Assembly (NCBI RefSeq): GCF_032102965.1
Contig: NZ_CP134880.1
Location: 124,001 to 188,000, forward strand
Direction: 5' to 3'
Origin: Demequina capsici
Lineage (GTDB): Bacteria > Actinomycetota > Actinomycetes > Actinomycetales > Demequinaceae
DNA length: 64,000 nt
In this document: positions 33,703-43,246 of the stretch, piece by piece
How positions within the stretch are numbered: the first letter of the stretch is position 1
Layout of the letters: every line of letters starts with the position of its first letter
The notes under the pieces: model-generated
What the model saw: the letters and a program-made list of their open reading frames with translations, nothing else
What the model was told of the DNA's origin: nothing
Database searches by the model: none
Position numbers and translations under genes: made by a program

Positions 33703-34737
33703 ATGACCTGGAACCTGGCATCGCGGCTCGGCTCCGCGGCCGTCACGGTCGCCGCCGTGTCGGTCGCGCTGATCGTGATCGGCTTCGGCACCGGAGCCGA
33801 GCTGCTCATGACGATCGGCATCGTCGCAGGCCTCGCCGCCGCTGCCTGGTCGATCCTGCAGGTGGTGCGGCGCGGCCGTCACCGCGAGGCGCTCGCCACG
33901 TTCGCGGTCTCCTACGGCTGGGAGTTCGAGCCGCGCACCACCAGCTACTCGGGCCGCTTCTCCGGACCGCCCTTCGAGTCGGGCCTGCGGCGCCGTCAGG
34001 AGGACGTGCTCCGAGGGTCGTTCTCGGGCGCCACCTGCGCCACCTACACCCACGTGTACGAGATCGACGGCAACCGCACGTCGGCCTCGGGCGCAGCGCT
34101 CGGCTGGGCCGCCTTCGGGGACGCGAGGCTCGGCTCGGCGATGCTGTCGAGCGGCACGCGTGGCTCGCGCGTCGAGGAGTTCCAGGTGACGCTCGTGGAG
34201 CTCCCGGTGGACCTGCCTCGCATCGACCTGGTCCCTGAAGGCATCGGCGCGCGAACGCTCAAGCTGTTCGGCGGCTCGGACGTGGACGTCGAGTCGTACG
34301 AGTTCAACCGGCGTTGGCGGGTGGTGGCCCACGACCCTCGCTACGCGCATTCGCTGCTCGATCCGCGGATGATCGACCGTCTCACCCAGCCGGACGTGGA
34401 AGGCGTCGCGCTCCGCATCGACGGAGGGGCGCTCCTGATGTGGAGCCCGGGGCGGCGTGGCACCGACGACCTCGCGCGGCGGCTCTCGCTCCTCACGTCC
34501 GTGGCGCGTCGGATCCCCGCGCACGTGGTGCGTGAGCACCTCGAGGCGGGGCTCGGACGGGGCGACGACCGTCCGATCCCGCCGACCGCCCCGGACTGGG
34601 CGACCACGCCCGGCGCGCTCACCTCCGGACGCTGGACAGGCATCGAGCCGGGACCGCCCGCCACGGGCGAGGGCTGGAGGGGCCTCCCGAGCGGCGACGA
34701 GGACTTCGACATCTTCCGCATCGGCTGGCGCCGCTGA
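33703..34737 (+). CDS. Membrane-anchored hypothetical protein (DUF3137-like layout)
   Basis: A 344-residue protein. Two membrane segments near residues 12-50 (AVTVAAVSVALIVIGFGTG, LMTIGIVAGLAAAAWSIL) are followed by a soluble domain with 'GRFSGPPFESGLRRRQEDVLRGSFSGATCATYTHVYE' and 'RRWRVVAHDPRYAHSLLDPRMIDRL', the pattern of actinobacterial DUF3137-type proteins. The C-terminus is Pro/Gly-rich. The function is unknown. It is followed closely by lemA, as such proteins often are. Confidence 0.72.
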   Translation: MTWNLASRLGSAAVTVAAVSVALIVIGFGTGAELLMTIGIVAGLAAAAWSILQVVRRGRHREALATFAVSYGWEFEPRTTSYSGRFSGPPFESGLRRRQEDVLRGSFSGATCATYTHVYEIDGNRTSASGAALGWAAFGDARLGSAMLSSGTRGSRVEEFQVTLVELPVDLPRIDLVPEGIGARTLKLFGGSDVDVESYEFNRRWRVVAHDPRYAHSLLDPRMIDRLTQPDVEGVALRIDGGALLMWSPGRRGTDDLARRLSLLTSVARRIPAHVVREHLEAGLGRGDDRPIPPTAPDWATTPGALTSGRWTGIEPGPPATGEGWRGLPSGDEDFDIFRIGWRR

Positions 34738-34806
34738 GGCGGTTCCCGGCACCGTGCGCCACATCCACCGCTACCATCACCACAGGAATCACACGGAGGG
34801 GGAACC

Positions 34807-35382
34807 ATGGGTCCCACGGCAGGCATCAGCATCGCGCTTCTGATCATCCTGGCGCTCGTCGTCATCGTCGTGATCTGGGCGGTGGCCCAGTACAACGGCC
34901 TCGTGAGGCTGCGCAACCTGGTGCAGGAGTCGTGGCGTCAGATCGACGTCGAGCTCCAGCGGCGTCATGACCTCATCCCCAACCTGGTCGAGACCGTCAA
35001 GGGCTATGCGACGCATGAGCGCAGCACCCTCGACGAGGTCACCGAGGCGCGCGCGGTCGCGGCAGCCCCAGGGTCCAGCCCCGCGGAGCAGGCGCAGCAG
35101 GAGAACGTGCTGACCCAGGCGCTCGGTCGACTGTTCGCCGTCGCAGAGGCGTACCCGGACCTCAAGGCCAACCAGAGCTTCCTCCAGCTGCAGCAGGAGC
35201 TCACCAACACCGAGGACCGTGTGGCTGCCGGGCGTCGGTTCTACAACGCGAACGTCCGCACGCTCAACACGAGGATCGAGACGTTCCCGACCAACGTGCT
35301 CGCCGGCATGTTCAGCTTCACGCGATCCGAGTACTTCGAGACGGTCGAGGCCGCGCGCCAGGTGCCTGGCGTCCAGTTCTGA
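34807..35382 (+). CDS. lemA: LemA family protein
   Basis: A 191-residue protein with one N-terminal membrane helix (ISIALLIILALVVIVVIWAVAQYN) and the LemA helical body: 'YNGLVRLRNLVQESWRQIDVELQRRHDLIPNLVETVKGYATHE', 'LKANQSFLQLQQELTNTEDRVAAGRRFYNANVRTLN', and the end 'FPTNVLAGMFSFTRSEYFE'. The family is conserved but of unknown function, often next to DUF3137 or TPM-domain proteins. ACGGAGGGGGAACC gives a strong ribosome site. Confidence 0.95.
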   Translation: MGPTAGISIALLIILALVVIVVIWAVAQYNGLVRLRNLVQESWRQIDVELQRRHDLIPNLVETVKGYATHERSTLDEVTEARAVAAAPGSSPAEQAQQENVLTQALGRLFAVAEAYPDLKANQSFLQLQQELTNTEDRVAAGRRFYNANVRTLNTRIETFPTNVLAGMFSFTRSEYFETVEAARQVPGVQF

Positions 35383-35567
35383 GCGTGGCGCAGGACGTGC
35401 GAGGACCACGACGCGAAAGACCGTGGGTCGCGTGGGTCGGGGACGGCGGCGCGGCTGTTCACCGGATCGTCGCCGCGCAGCGCGTCGCATCCGTGCACGG
35501 CACGCGCTAGGTTGAGAACGACGCGGGCCGAATGCGCCCGCGCACGTCTCCTACGAGGGGGTATCTC

Positions 35568-35960
35568 ATGGACTTCCTGCACAACTTCGTCTCGATCCTG
35601 CTGTTCACGCTGTGGATCATGGTCTGGGTCGCGTTCATCTTCCTGGTGTTCCGCATCATCGTGGACATCTTCCGCGACAAGGACCTCGGGGGCTTCTCCA
35701 AGTTCCTGTGGGCGCTCTTCGTGATCGTCCTGCCGGTGCTCGGCGCTCTGGTCTACGTGATCGCGCGCGGCAGGTCGATGTCCCAGCGCGACCTCGAGGC
35801 GGCGCAGCAGGTGCGCGCCGCGCAGGTCGAGTACACGAAGGGCCTCGTGACCGAGGCGACCGGTCCCGCAGCCGAGATCAAGGCGGCCAAGGATCTGCTC
35901 GACGCCGGCACCATCACCGCCGAGGAGTACGAGGCGCTGAAGGCGAAGGCGCTCGCGTAG
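35568..35960 (+). CDS. PLDc_N-like membrane protein with SHOCT tail
   Basis: A 130-residue protein. Two membrane helices (FVSILLFTLWIMVWVAFIFLVF and FLWALFVIVLPVLGALVYVIARG) match the cardiolipin-synthase N-terminal (PLDc_N) type. A linker follows, and a C-terminal SHOCT helix pair, 'IKAAKDLLDAGTITAEEYEALKAKAL'. SHOCT modules assist oligomerisation or protein contact. ATGs at 35568 and GAGGGGGT upstream decide the start. The 185 bases before it hold no gene. Confidence 0.88.
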   Translation: MDFLHNFVSILLFTLWIMVWVAFIFLVFRIIVDIFRDKDLGGFSKFLWALFVIVLPVLGALVYVIARGRSMSQRDLEAAQQVRAAQVEYTKGLVTEATGPAAEIKAAKDLLDAGTITAEEYEALKAKALA

Positions 35961-36007
35961 TCGCACCGCGAACGCCGAAGGCCGGTCCCGCAGCGGGCGG
36001 GCGCTAG

Positions 36008-36050
36008 CGATCCCCGCAACACCCTGAGACTCAGGGAGTTGCGGGGATCG
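36008..36050. terminator. Bidirectional terminator between convergent genes
   Basis: CGATCCCCGCAAC (36008-36020) pairs with GTTGCGGGGATCG (36038-36050), and inside it CCCTGA pairs with TCAGGG around a GAC loop, with one A-A mismatch. It serves the SHOCT gene and the convergent DedA gene. Confidence 0.93.
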
Positions 36051-36072
36051 TGTCGTGTGAGGAGGTGAAGGC

Positions 36073-36807
36073 TCAGTCCTCGAGGGTCTCGCGCGACTCC
36101 ACCGCCGGCGCCGCGCGCCGTGCCTCGAGCTGATGCTTGACAGCCTCGAAGAGGATCGGCAGCACGGAGACCAGCACCACGAGCATCAGCGCGATCTCGA
36201 TGTTGTCCTTCACGATCGCGAACTGGCCCAGCCAGAACCCGAGCAGGGTCACGCCCACGCCCCAGACGAGCGCGCCGATGACGTTGAACCTCACGAAGCG
36301 CAGGTAAGGCATCCTGCCCACCCCCGCAGCCACAGGGATGTAGGTGCGGACGAACGGGACGAACTGTGCGAGCACGATCGCACGCCCGCCGTACTGCTCG
36401 AAGAACGCATGCGTGCGGTCGACGTAGGCCTTCTTGAAGAACCGCGAGTCCGGGCGGTTGAAGATCTTGGGGCCGGACAGGCGGCCGATCCAGTAGCCGG
36501 ACTGCGGGCCGATGAACGCGGCGAAGCCCAGGATCGCCGCGACGGCCCAGATGGGCAGCTGGATCTGCCCGGTGCCGGTGAACAGGCCCGCGGTGAAGAG
36601 CAGCGAGTCGCCCGGCAGGAAGGGGAAGAGGAGTCCGGTCTCGATGACGATGATGAGGCAGATGCCCGCCAGGGCCCACGTGCCCCAGCGCTCGATGAAG
36701 CCGTTGATGAGCGTGTCGGGGTCCATCCAGTCCGGGCCCAGGGCGTGGACGGAGGAGTCGAGGAGCATCGAGGTGATCGGGTTCACGGGGTCAAGGGTAC
36801 GCGGCAC
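36073..36807 (-). CDS. DedA family membrane protein
   Basis: Up to 244 residues. Family signatures are '[34 protein letters not shown]' (with Glu and the F/Y-PGD motif), '[19 protein letters not shown]', '[33 protein letters not shown]' and '[10 protein letters not shown]'. DedA proteins are phospholipid/undecaprenyl-phosphate transporters or flippases. The start is uncertain among GTG 36807, GTG 36786 and ATG 36768; none has a clear ribosome site. Confidence 0.92.
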   Translation of the reverse strand: MPRTLDPVNPITSMLLDSSVHALGPDWMDPDTLINGFIERWGTWALAGICLIIVIETGLLFPFLPGDSLLFTAGLFTGTGQIQLPIWAVAAILGFAAFIGPQSGYWIGRLSGPKIFNRPDSRFFKKAYVDRTHAFFEQYGGRAIVLAQFVPFVRTYIPVAAGVGRMPYLRFVRFNVIGALVWGVGVTLLGFWLGQFAIVKDNIEIALMLVVLVSVLPILFEAVKHQLEARRAAPAVESRETLED

Positions 36808-36857
36808 CGGCGGGCACGAGGTCGGCGGGGGCCGCCAGGCGCTGGCACCATGGGGCC

Positions 36858-38060
36858 ATGACCGATGCGACAGTGCGCCTGGGAACCCCGCTCACCTCCA
36901 CCGCGACCCGGGCCATGCTGCTGGGCGCCGGGGAGCTGGGCAAGGAGGTGGCGATCGAGCTGACGCGCCTTGGCGTCGAGGTGATCGCCGTGGACCGTTA
37001 CGACGGCGCGCCCGCCATGCACGTGGCGCACCGCAGCCATGTGGTGGACATGCTGGACCCGGTAGCCCTACGAGCCGTCATCGTCGAGGAGCGGCCGCAC
37101 CTGGTGATCCCTGAGATCGAGGCGATCGCGACCGAGGTGCTGCTGGACGTCGAGGCGGAGGGCCTGGCGCGCGTCGTCCCGACCGCCCGTGCGACGCGTC
37201 TGACCATGGATCGGGAGGGCATCCGCAGGCTGGCGGCCGAGGAGCTGGGCCTGCCGACGTCGCCCTACGAGTTCGTCGAGTCGCGGGCGGACCTCATCGC
37301 GGCGGTCGAGCGGCTGGGTCTTCCCTGCGTCGTGAAGCCCGTGATGTCGTCGTCCGGCAAGGGCCAGTCCGTCATCAAGGCCCCTGGGGATGTCGACGCG
37401 GCCTGGGCCTACGCGATCGAGGGCGGCCGTGCCGGCGGCGAGCGCCTGATCGTCGAGGGCTTCGTGCAGTTCGACTACGAGATCACGCTGCTCACGGTCC
37501 GCCACAGCGGCGGCACCACGTTCCTCGCGCCGGTGGGGCATGTGCAGGTGGACGGCGACTACCGCGAGTCCTGGCAGCCGCAGCGGATGACGGACGAGGC
37601 GCTCGCGCAGGCGCAGCGGATCGCAGGCTCCGTGACGGAGTCGCTCGGAGGCTGGGGCGTGTTCGGGGTCGAGCTGTTCGTGCGGGGCGACGAGGTGCTG
37701 TTCTCCGAGGTGTCGCCCCGGCCGCACGACACGGGTCTCGTGACGCTCGTGTCCCAGGACCTGTCCGAGTTCGCGCTCCACGTGCGTGCGGTGCTGGGGA
37801 TCCCGGTGGGCGAGCAGCCGCTGCGCGCTCCGTCGGCCTCGTGCGCGGTGCTGGCGGAGGGCAGCGGCGTTCCGGTGTTCACCGGCGTGGACAAGGCGCT
37901 CGCGGTGGCGGGTGCCGACCTTCGCCTGTTCGGCAAGCCGCGCGTGGACTTGCGCCGGCGGGTGGCGGTGACCGTCGCTCAGGGCGAGGATGCCGCCCAC
38001 GCCCGCCTGCGCGCGCGTGCGGCTGCGGCCGCGCTCAAGGTGGAGCTCGTCGAGGGCTGA
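36858..38060 (+). CDS. purT: Formate-dependent phosphoribosylglycinamide formyltransferase
   Basis: A 400-residue ATP-grasp enzyme of purine synthesis that uses formate and ATP to formylate GAR. '[29 protein letters not shown]' starts the pre-ATP-grasp domain; '[23 protein letters not shown]', '[19 protein letters not shown]', '[31 protein letters not shown]' and '[13 protein letters not shown]' are the ATP-grasp and C-terminal signatures. It is separate from the pur cluster at 58-64 kb. It could use formate from the RibB-like reaction encoded at 26.9 kb, but that link is speculative. Confidence 0.96.
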   Translation: MTDATVRLGTPLTSTATRAMLLGAGELGKEVAIELTRLGVEVIAVDRYDGAPAMHVAHRSHVVDMLDPVALRAVIVEERPHLVIPEIEAIATEVLLDVEAEGLARVVPTARATRLTMDREGIRRLAAEELGLPTSPYEFVESRADLIAAVERLGLPCVVKPVMSSSGKGQSVIKAPGDVDAAWAYAIEGGRAGGERLIVEGFVQFDYEITLLTVRHSGGTTFLAPVGHVQVDGDYRESWQPQRMTDEALAQAQRIAGSVTESLGGWGVFGVELFVRGDEVLFSEVSPRPHDTGLVTLVSQDLSEFALHVRAVLGIPVGEQPLRAPSASCAVLAEGSGVPVFTGVDKALAVAGADLRLFGKPRVDLRRRVAVTVAQGEDAAHARLRARAAAAALKVELVEG

Positions 38061-38066
38061 CGTTCG

Positions 38067-38942
38067 TCAGGCCGACGCGAGAAGCGTGTGCTCCTCAGGA
38101 GCGACCTTCATCCTGCGCCGCTCCAGCTGGGGATAGCGCTTGCGGTACTCGCCCGCGTTGATGTCGGTGATGAGCGTGAGGCCGTGCGCGGAGAGCAGCG
38201 CCGGCACCTCGGCCGGCATGAGGCCCAGCGTCCACGGCGGGCCGTTCCGTGCGAGACCCCGCGCCTGCGCCAGCCCCTCGTGCGACCGCACCGTGGGTCT
38301 CAGCACGTAGGTGAGCACGAGGTCGGTGCCCAGGCCCAAGGAGGCCACGGAGGTCAGCAGGCGCTCGAACGCGATGTCCGTGAGGTACTGGGTCACGTCC
38401 TCGCAGATCACCATGGTCGGTTCAGCCGGGTCGACGCCGGCATCGGCGAACGCCCGTGCCGCCGCGAGGGTCTCGAGGTCGAGCGGAGCGTAGGTGACGT
38501 GCTCCGGCAGCGTCCCGAGGGTCCGGGCCACCGCCTGCCTCTTGTGCTCGATCATGGACGGCAGATCGAGCTCGAAGACGTGGACCCGGTCCATGCCGGG
38601 CAGCCGGTATGCACGCGTGTCGAAGCCCGCGCCCGCGATCACGATCTGGGTGGTGCCGCGTGCGAGGGCATCGGCCACCATGTCGTCGATGAAGCAGGTG
38701 CGGCTCACCTGGAGGCCGTAGTACCCGGGGGCGGTGCCTTCGATCCGACCGATGAAGGAGCCTCCCCACGGGTCCACCATGGCGTAACGCGCATGGTCGC
38801 CGAGCAGGTCTGCGAGAAGCGGATCGTCGAACAGCCGCTCCGAGGCGGGCTCGAACTGCTCGATCAGGCGGCACATCGCTGACGCGACGGCTGTCGGCTC
38901 GGCGCGCGGTGTCGCCCCTTCCCTCCCGAAGAACACTCCCAC
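38067..38942 (-). CDS. Class I SAM-dependent methyltransferase, leucine-carboxymethyltransferase-like
   Basis: A 291-residue protein. 'ASAMCRLIEQFEPASERLFDDPLLADLL' and 'VSRTCFIDDMVADALARGTTQIVIAGAGFDTRAYRLPG' (SAM motif) are the typical LCMT/PF04072 start, and 'VFELDLPSMIEHKR' and 'MVICEDVTQYL' follow. In actinobacteria the family methylates small molecules or carboxyl groups, often in secondary metabolism. The substrate is unknown. The start GTG at 38942 is provisional; the stop lies six bases from the convergent purT stop. Confidence 0.88.
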   Translation of the reverse strand: MGVFFGREGATPRAEPTAVASAMCRLIEQFEPASERLFDDPLLADLLGDHARYAMVDPWGGSFIGRIEGTAPGYYGLQVSRTCFIDDMVADALARGTTQIVIAGAGFDTRAYRLPGMDRVHVFELDLPSMIEHKRQAVARTLGTLPEHVTYAPLDLETLAAARAFADAGVDPAEPTMVICEDVTQYLTDIAFERLLTSVASLGLGTDLVLTYVLRPTVRSHEGLAQARGLARNGPPWTLGLMPAEVPALLSAHGLTLITDINAGEYRKRYPQLERRRMKVAPEEHTLLASA

Positions 38943-39040
38943 GGTCCGGCACCCCCTTCGTGGACCGCGCCACGCTGCGCCGTCCGTCGTGTTCCGATTG
39001 TCGGCCTGGGCGCGATGCCTGGGGGTGGGACGATGGGCCC

Positions 39041-39739
39041 GTGAACGATGCGGAGACTGCGGACGGCGACGTCTCGGGCGGCGACGCGCGCGGGCCCCGC
39101 GCCGACGAGGCGCCCGAGCACGGCGTCGGCCCGTGGCCGGGTGACGAGCAGGCGTGGCCGACGGACGCCCGCCTTGACCCCGACCTCCTGCGGGAGGGCG
39201 ACCGGCGCAACGTGGTGGACCGCTACCGCTACTGGCGTCACGACGCGATCGTCGCGGACCTCGACCGGCGTCGCCACCCGTTCCACGTGGCGATCGAGAA
39301 CTGGCAGCACGATCTCAACATCGGCTCGGTGGTGCGCACCGCGAACGCGTTCCTGGCGCAGGAGGTGCACATCGTGGGCCGACGGCGTTGGAACCGCCGC
39401 GGCGCGATGGTCACCGACCGGTACCAGCACGTGAGGCACCACCCGACCGCGGCCGATCTTGCGCAGTGGGCCGCGCACGAGGGCCTGCCCGTGATCGGGA
39501 TCGACAACCTGCCTGGTTCAGTCCCGTTGGAGACGTATGCGCTCCCGCGCGAGTGCGTGCTGGTCTTCGGGCAGGAGTCGGTGGGCCTCACCGACGAGGT
39601 CAGGGAGGTGGCGCAGGCCACGCTGGCCATCGCTCAGTACGGATCCACGCGGTCGATCAACGCAGGCGCGGCGGCGGCCATCGCGATGCACGCGTGGGTG
39701 CGGCAGCATGCGGACATCGCCGCCGGCCACGCAGGGTGA
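39041..39739 (+). CDS. SpoU-family tRNA/rRNA 2'-O-methyltransferase
   Basis: A 232-residue protein. After an acidic, low-complexity N-terminal 60 residues come the SPOUT knot motifs: 'VAIENWQHDLNIGSVVRTANAF' (motif 1), 'VLVFGQESVGLTDEV' (motif 2) and 'AQYGSTRSINAGAAAAIAMHAWVRQ' (motif 3, with the conserved Ser-Asn). It methylates a ribose 2'-OH in tRNA or rRNA; the exact site is not deducible. The start at GTG 39041 is chosen for spacing from GGGGGTGGGACG. Confidence 0.92.
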   Translation: MNDAETADGDVSGGDARGPRADEAPEHGVGPWPGDEQAWPTDARLDPDLLREGDRRNVVDRYRYWRHDAIVADLDRRRHPFHVAIENWQHDLNIGSVVRTANAFLAQEVHIVGRRRWNRRGAMVTDRYQHVRHHPTAADLAQWAAHEGLPVIGIDNLPGSVPLETYALPRECVLVFGQESVGLTDEVREVAQATLAIAQYGSTRSINAGAAAAIAMHAWVRQHADIAAGHAG

Positions 39740-39775
39740 CGCCGCCGGATGCGGTCACGGTGAAGCCGGCGGCGG

Positions 39776-40981
39776 TCAGGACCCGTCGTAGTAGTCGCGC
39801 GAGCGCCCCTGACGGTCCACGAGGCCGCGCAGCGCGTTGCCAGGGCGTTCGATCACCTGGTAGCTGACCCAGGCGACCAGCACGGCGAGCGGCACCACGA
39901 TCGCGAGCAGCACGGCGAAGCCCGGGAGCCCGGTGGCGGTGGGCAGCAGCCCGCGCGAGTTGAGCAGCAGCATGAGCGGCTCGTGCCAGAGGTACAGGCT
40001 GTAGCTGACCAGGCCCAGCAGCGCGAGAGGCTGCCGTCCGAGCGTCGTGGTCCACCAGTCGCCTCGCCCCAGCACGCTGGCCGCGAGCATCGCCGCGAAT
40101 CCGACGGCGGTGACGGTGTGGAACCACGCATGGGTCCCTGCGCCGTCGGGCCGGAGGATGAAAGCCGCCACCACGATGCCCAGGCCGACGAGGCGGGTGA
40201 CCTCGACCGCTGCCCGGCCCAGGCGCACGCGTCCGATGGCGACGACGACCGCGAGGCCCATCCCCAGGGCGAACTCGTCGAGCTTGGCGGGCAGTCCGAA
40301 CCACACCCGCCAGTCGTCGCCGTAGACCCCCGTGACCAGCCAGGACGACAGCTTGTACGCGAGGCTGCCCACGAACATCACGGAGACCGTGGAGACCAGC
40401 AGCACGAGCCTGCCGCGAGCCGACAGGCGTCGGCCCCACGCGGTGAGGCCAGCCCCCAGCAGGGCGAGCAGCAGGTAGAACTGCACCTCCACCGCGAGCG
40501 ACCAGGCGGGGCCGATCGTCGCGAAGACGTAGTCGTTCGAGTAGACCTGGGTGAACGTCAGGTGCAGCAGCAGATCCTGCCACGCACCAGGGATGTCGCT
40601 GTTCCGGGCCGACCAGACGACGAGGATCGCCACCAGGTACAGCGGGACGATGCGCGCGGCGCGGCGCACCAGGAATGCGCGTCCGCTCGGACCGTCCCCG
40701 CCGCCGAGCACCGCGCGCGCGTACGGCAGGAAGAGCAGGAACGCCGAGAGCACGAAGAAGAGGCTGACGAGTCCGTCCAGGCCGTGCAGCGCGGTGTAGG
40801 ACGCGGAGTCCTGCGCCCCGAGCGAGCCCGGATCGGCCGCCTCCACGTGCTGGTACACGTGATAGACCACGATCGCGAGCGCCGCCAGCCCGCGGTATCC
40901 CTCGAGCCCGGCGAAGCGCCGGCCGACCGCGCGAGCCGGATCGTCCGCGGGCACGGTCCGCGCGGGGGTGACGTCGCTCAT
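39776..40981 (-). CDS. Acyltransferase 3 family membrane protein (polysaccharide O-acylation candidate)
   Basis: A 401-residue protein with about ten membrane helices. 'RFAGLEGYRGLAALAIVVYHVYQH' holds the family's N-terminal His, 'PAWSLAVEVQFYLLLALL' and 'LGLVSYSLYLWHEPLMLLL' are other conserved segments. Family members transfer acetyl or other acyl groups to sugars of surface polymers. It is the last gene of the phosphorelay/GT2 operon and its start overlaps the HPt stop (ATGA), so it likely decorates the polymer made by that synthase. Confidence 0.9.
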   Translation of the reverse strand: MSDVTPARTVPADDPARAVGRRFAGLEGYRGLAALAIVVYHVYQHVEAADPGSLGAQDSASYTALHGLDGLVSLFFVLSAFLLFLPYARAVLGGGDGPSGRAFLVRRAARIVPLYLVAILVVWSARNSDIPGAWQDLLLHLTFTQVYSNDYVFATIGPAWSLAVEVQFYLLLALLGAGLTAWGRRLSARGRLVLLVSTVSVMFVGSLAYKLSSWLVTGVYGDDWRVWFGLPAKLDEFALGMGLAVVVAIGRVRLGRAAVEVTRLVGLGIVVAAFILRPDGAGTHAWFHTVTAVGFAAMLAASVLGRGDWWTTTLGRQPLALLGLVSYSLYLWHEPLMLLLNSRGLLPTATGLPGFAVLLAIVVPLAVLVAWVSYQVIERPGNALRGLVDRQGRSRDYYDGS

Positions 40982-41280
40982 CGGCAATGCTCCCGCAGCT
41001 CAGCGAGCAGTGCGGCGACGGCCTCAGCGTCGGGGCGCGCCTGCTCGAGCGCGGCCATGAGCCGGCGTGCGACCACGCTGCCCTCCGGCCGCTCGTACGA
41101 TCCGAGCGCTCCTGCGAGGTTGTGCGCCGCGCGATGCGCGTCGGTCACGCGGGCGTCCCCGGCGCCCGCTCCCAGACGGATCGCGACGAGTCCCGCGTCG
41201 ATCGCCTCGAGGCGGGCGGCGATCGTGGGTCGGAACCGCTCCCACAGCTCGGCGATGATCGCCGACGGGTCGTATGTCAT
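40978..41280 (-). CDS. Histidine phosphotransfer (HPt) protein
   Basis: A 100-residue, all-helical protein. 'VTDAHRAAHNLAGALGSYE' carries the phosphoaccepting His (His53) in the family pattern AH.L.G, followed by two more helices (VVARRLMAALEQA, EAVAALLAELREHC). It passes phosphate between receiver Asp residues. ATGA overlaps link it to the lone receiver upstream and the acyltransferase downstream. It is the bridge from the lone receiver to the receiver fused to the synthase (inference). Confidence 0.9.
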   Translation of the reverse strand: MTYDPSAIIAELWERFRPTIAARLEAIDAGLVAIRLGAGAGDARVTDAHRAAHNLAGALGSYERPEGSVVARRLMAALEQARPDAEAVAALLAELREHCR

Positions 41281-41639
41281 GAGGTCCATCCTGCGGCGGC
41301 GGCGACCTCGTCGGCCAGCGTGCGCGGGTTGAACGGCTTCGCGAGGAAGCCGTCCACGTGCTCGCTCGCGGGGATCGACAGGGAGGCGCTGAGCATGAGG
41401 ATCGGCACCGAGCCGAGCCCCTCCTCGGCTCGCAGGCGCGCGGCCACGTCGAGCCCGTCCTCACCGCCCAGCAGGTGGTCCAGGAGCACGGCGTCGGGGC
41501 GGCTGGCGCGTGCCGCGGCGACGGCCTCGTCACCAGACGCCGCCTCGAGCATGCTCCAGCCGCCGATCACCTCGATCGCCACGCGGGCGATCGCCCGCAG
41601 GTCCGGCTCGTCGTCGATCACCAGGATGGTGCGGGTCAT
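41277..41639 (-). CDS. Single-domain response regulator (receiver)
   Basis: A 120-residue receiver with no output domain. 'ILVIDDEPDLR' supplies the acidic pocket (Asp9, Asp10), 'DAVLLDHLLGG' the phosphoacceptor Asp54, 'ILMLSASLS' the Thr/Ser position and 'GFLAKPFNPR' the Lys. It probably takes phosphate from the adjacent kinase and hands it to the HPt. ATGA overlaps on both sides. Confidence 0.93.
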   Translation of the reverse strand: MTRTILVIDDEPDLRAIARVAIEVIGGWSMLEAASGDEAVAAARASRPDAVLLDHLLGGEDGLDVAARLRAEEGLGSVPILMLSASLSIPASEHVDGFLAKPFNPRTLADEVAAAAGWTS

Positions 41640-43246
41640 GAAGGCTCCTGCGAGTCGCGGCGGTCGATGGGGACGGCGCTGCGGCGTGCGCGCAGCGGCA
41701 CGTGGAGGGTGAAGGTGCTGCCGAGGCCTTCCAGGCTGCGCACGGTGATGGTGCCGCCGTGGGCGCGGGCCATCGACAGCGCGATGGCGAGGCCAAGGCC
41801 GGACCCTTTGCGACCCGTGCCCGCGCCTGCGGGTGCTTGCCAGAAGCGGTCGAAGACGTGCTGCTGGTCGGCCTCTGCGATGCCTGGCCCGTGGTCGGCC
41901 ACCTCGAGCGACACCTCGGTCTCGGCCTCATGCGCGCGCATCGTGACCGCAGCACCCGGTGGGGACAGCCGCACCGCATTGCCTGCGAGGTTCGTGAGCA
42001 CCTGGACGATCCGGCTCTCGTCTCCCCAGAACGTCGTCTGCGTCGGCTCGACGATCAGCGCCACCTGCCCCGCGGTGGCCATCCCGGACACCGCCTCGGC
42101 CGCCTGCATCATCACCGACCGCGCGTCGAGCTGCGAGCGCGTCAGCTGCAGCCGGCCGGTCTCCGCGCGCTCCAGGTCCAGGATGTCGTCCACGAGGCCG
42201 GCCATGCGCGACGCGTTGCGGCGAGCGATGCCGAGCATCTGCGCTGCCGACTCCGGGTCGTCGCCCAGCTCGTCCATCAGCTCCAGCGAGCCGGAGATCG
42301 CCGTGAGAGGGGTCCTCAGCTCGTGGCTGACCATCGACACGAAGTCCTCGCGGCTGCGCTCCAGGTCGAGCCGTTCGGAGATGTCGTCGAACACGACGAT
42401 CGCGGCGGCGGCGCCCGCGTCGTCCCTCAGTCCTCCGACGGACATGTCGACGTGCAGGGGCGAGCCGTCGCGGCGCCACAGGACCTCATGGCGGCGCGTG
42501 CGCACCTGCCCGTCGGCGATCGTGAGGAGCATGGGGCACTGGTCCAGCGGATACGCCGAGCTGTCCGGCCGCTGGTAGTGGGCGACGTGGTGCAGCAGCT
42601 GCCCGATCAGAGCGGCCGGCTCCCAGCCGAGCATCCGCGCCGCGGCCGGGTTCACCAGGGTGACGGCGCCCTCGGAGTCGAGGCCGACGATCCCTTCGCC
42701 CATCGCGTCGAAGACCTGGGTGGCACGCACCAGCGCCGCCTCCGCGACCCTCAGCCGGGCCGTCGAGTCGATGCGGCCGATCTCCGCCGTCGGCCACTGC
42801 GCGAGCGAGACGAGCCGGGCGCGATCCTCGGCGTCCCAGGCGCGCGGACCCGCCGTGACCACCGCGAGCACGCCGACAGTCTCGCCGTTGAGGATCAGCG
42901 GCACACCCAGGTACGCACCTACGCGCTGCGCCGTCGCGCCGTCCGCGCTGGCATCGTCGATCCCCACGGGCGACACACCCTCCAGGGTGCGCACCGACCA
43001 CTCCGCGGCGACCGCCTCGGGAGCGTCCCCGAGCCCGGAGGCTCCGATCACCAGGTGCGAGCCGTCGTGCTCGACCCACACCACCGCGCCGTCCGCACCC
43101 AGCGCATGCGCGGACGCCTCCGCCACCGCATGGAACACGTGATGAGCCGCCGCGTCGTCCAGCATCGAGCTGCGCGCCGCCACCACGTGGCGAGGCGCGG
43201 CTGCGAGCGCGCGCCACGCGCTCGCGTCCCGTGCCTCCTGCGTCAT
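41636..43246 (-). CDS. Cytoplasmic GAF-PAS sensor histidine kinase
   Basis: A 536-residue kinase with no membrane helices. Residues about 30-165 are a GAF domain, about 180-300 a PAS domain ('VFDAMGEGIVGLDSEGAVTLVNPAAARMLGW') with a C-terminal extension. The HisKA motif 'FVSMVSHELRTPLTAI' has the phospho-His near residue 311. The HATPase shows 'NLAGNAVRLS', 'VADHGPGIAEADQ', 'FDRFWQAP' and 'GSGLGLAIALSMARAHGG'. The start is ATG 43246, behind GGAAGGTGA. It probably senses a cytoplasmic cue and heads the phosphorelay. Confidence 0.93.
   Translation of the reverse strand: MTQEARDASAWRALAAAPRHVVAARSSMLDDAAAHHVFHAVAEASAHALGADGAVVWVEHDGSHLVIGASGLGDAPEAVAAEWSVRTLEGVSPVGIDDASADGATAQRVGAYLGVPLILNGETVGVLAVVTAGPRAWDAEDRARLVSLAQWPTAEIGRIDSTARLRVAEAALVRATQVFDAMGEGIVGLDSEGAVTLVNPAAARMLGWEPAALIGQLLHHVAHYQRPDSSAYPLDQCPMLLTIADGQVRTRRHEVLWRRDGSPLHVDMSVGGLRDDAGAAAAIVVFDDISERLDLERSREDFVSMVSHELRTPLTAISGSLELMDELGDDPESAAQMLGIARRNASRMAGLVDDILDLERAETGRLQLTRSQLDARSVMMQAAEAVSGMATAGQVALIVEPTQTTFWGDESRIVQVLTNLAGNAVRLSPPGAAVTMRAHEAETEVSLEVADHGPGIAEADQQHVFDRFWQAPAGAGTGRKGSGLGLAIALSMARAHGGTITVRSLEGLGSTFTLHVPLRARRSAVPIDRRDSQEPS

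Noticed and set aside
31936..34764. 942-residue minus-strand ORF across the SDR, pyrE and membrane genes
   Set aside because: It runs opposite three real genes and a repeat-rich gap, with a composition typical of antisense GC frames.
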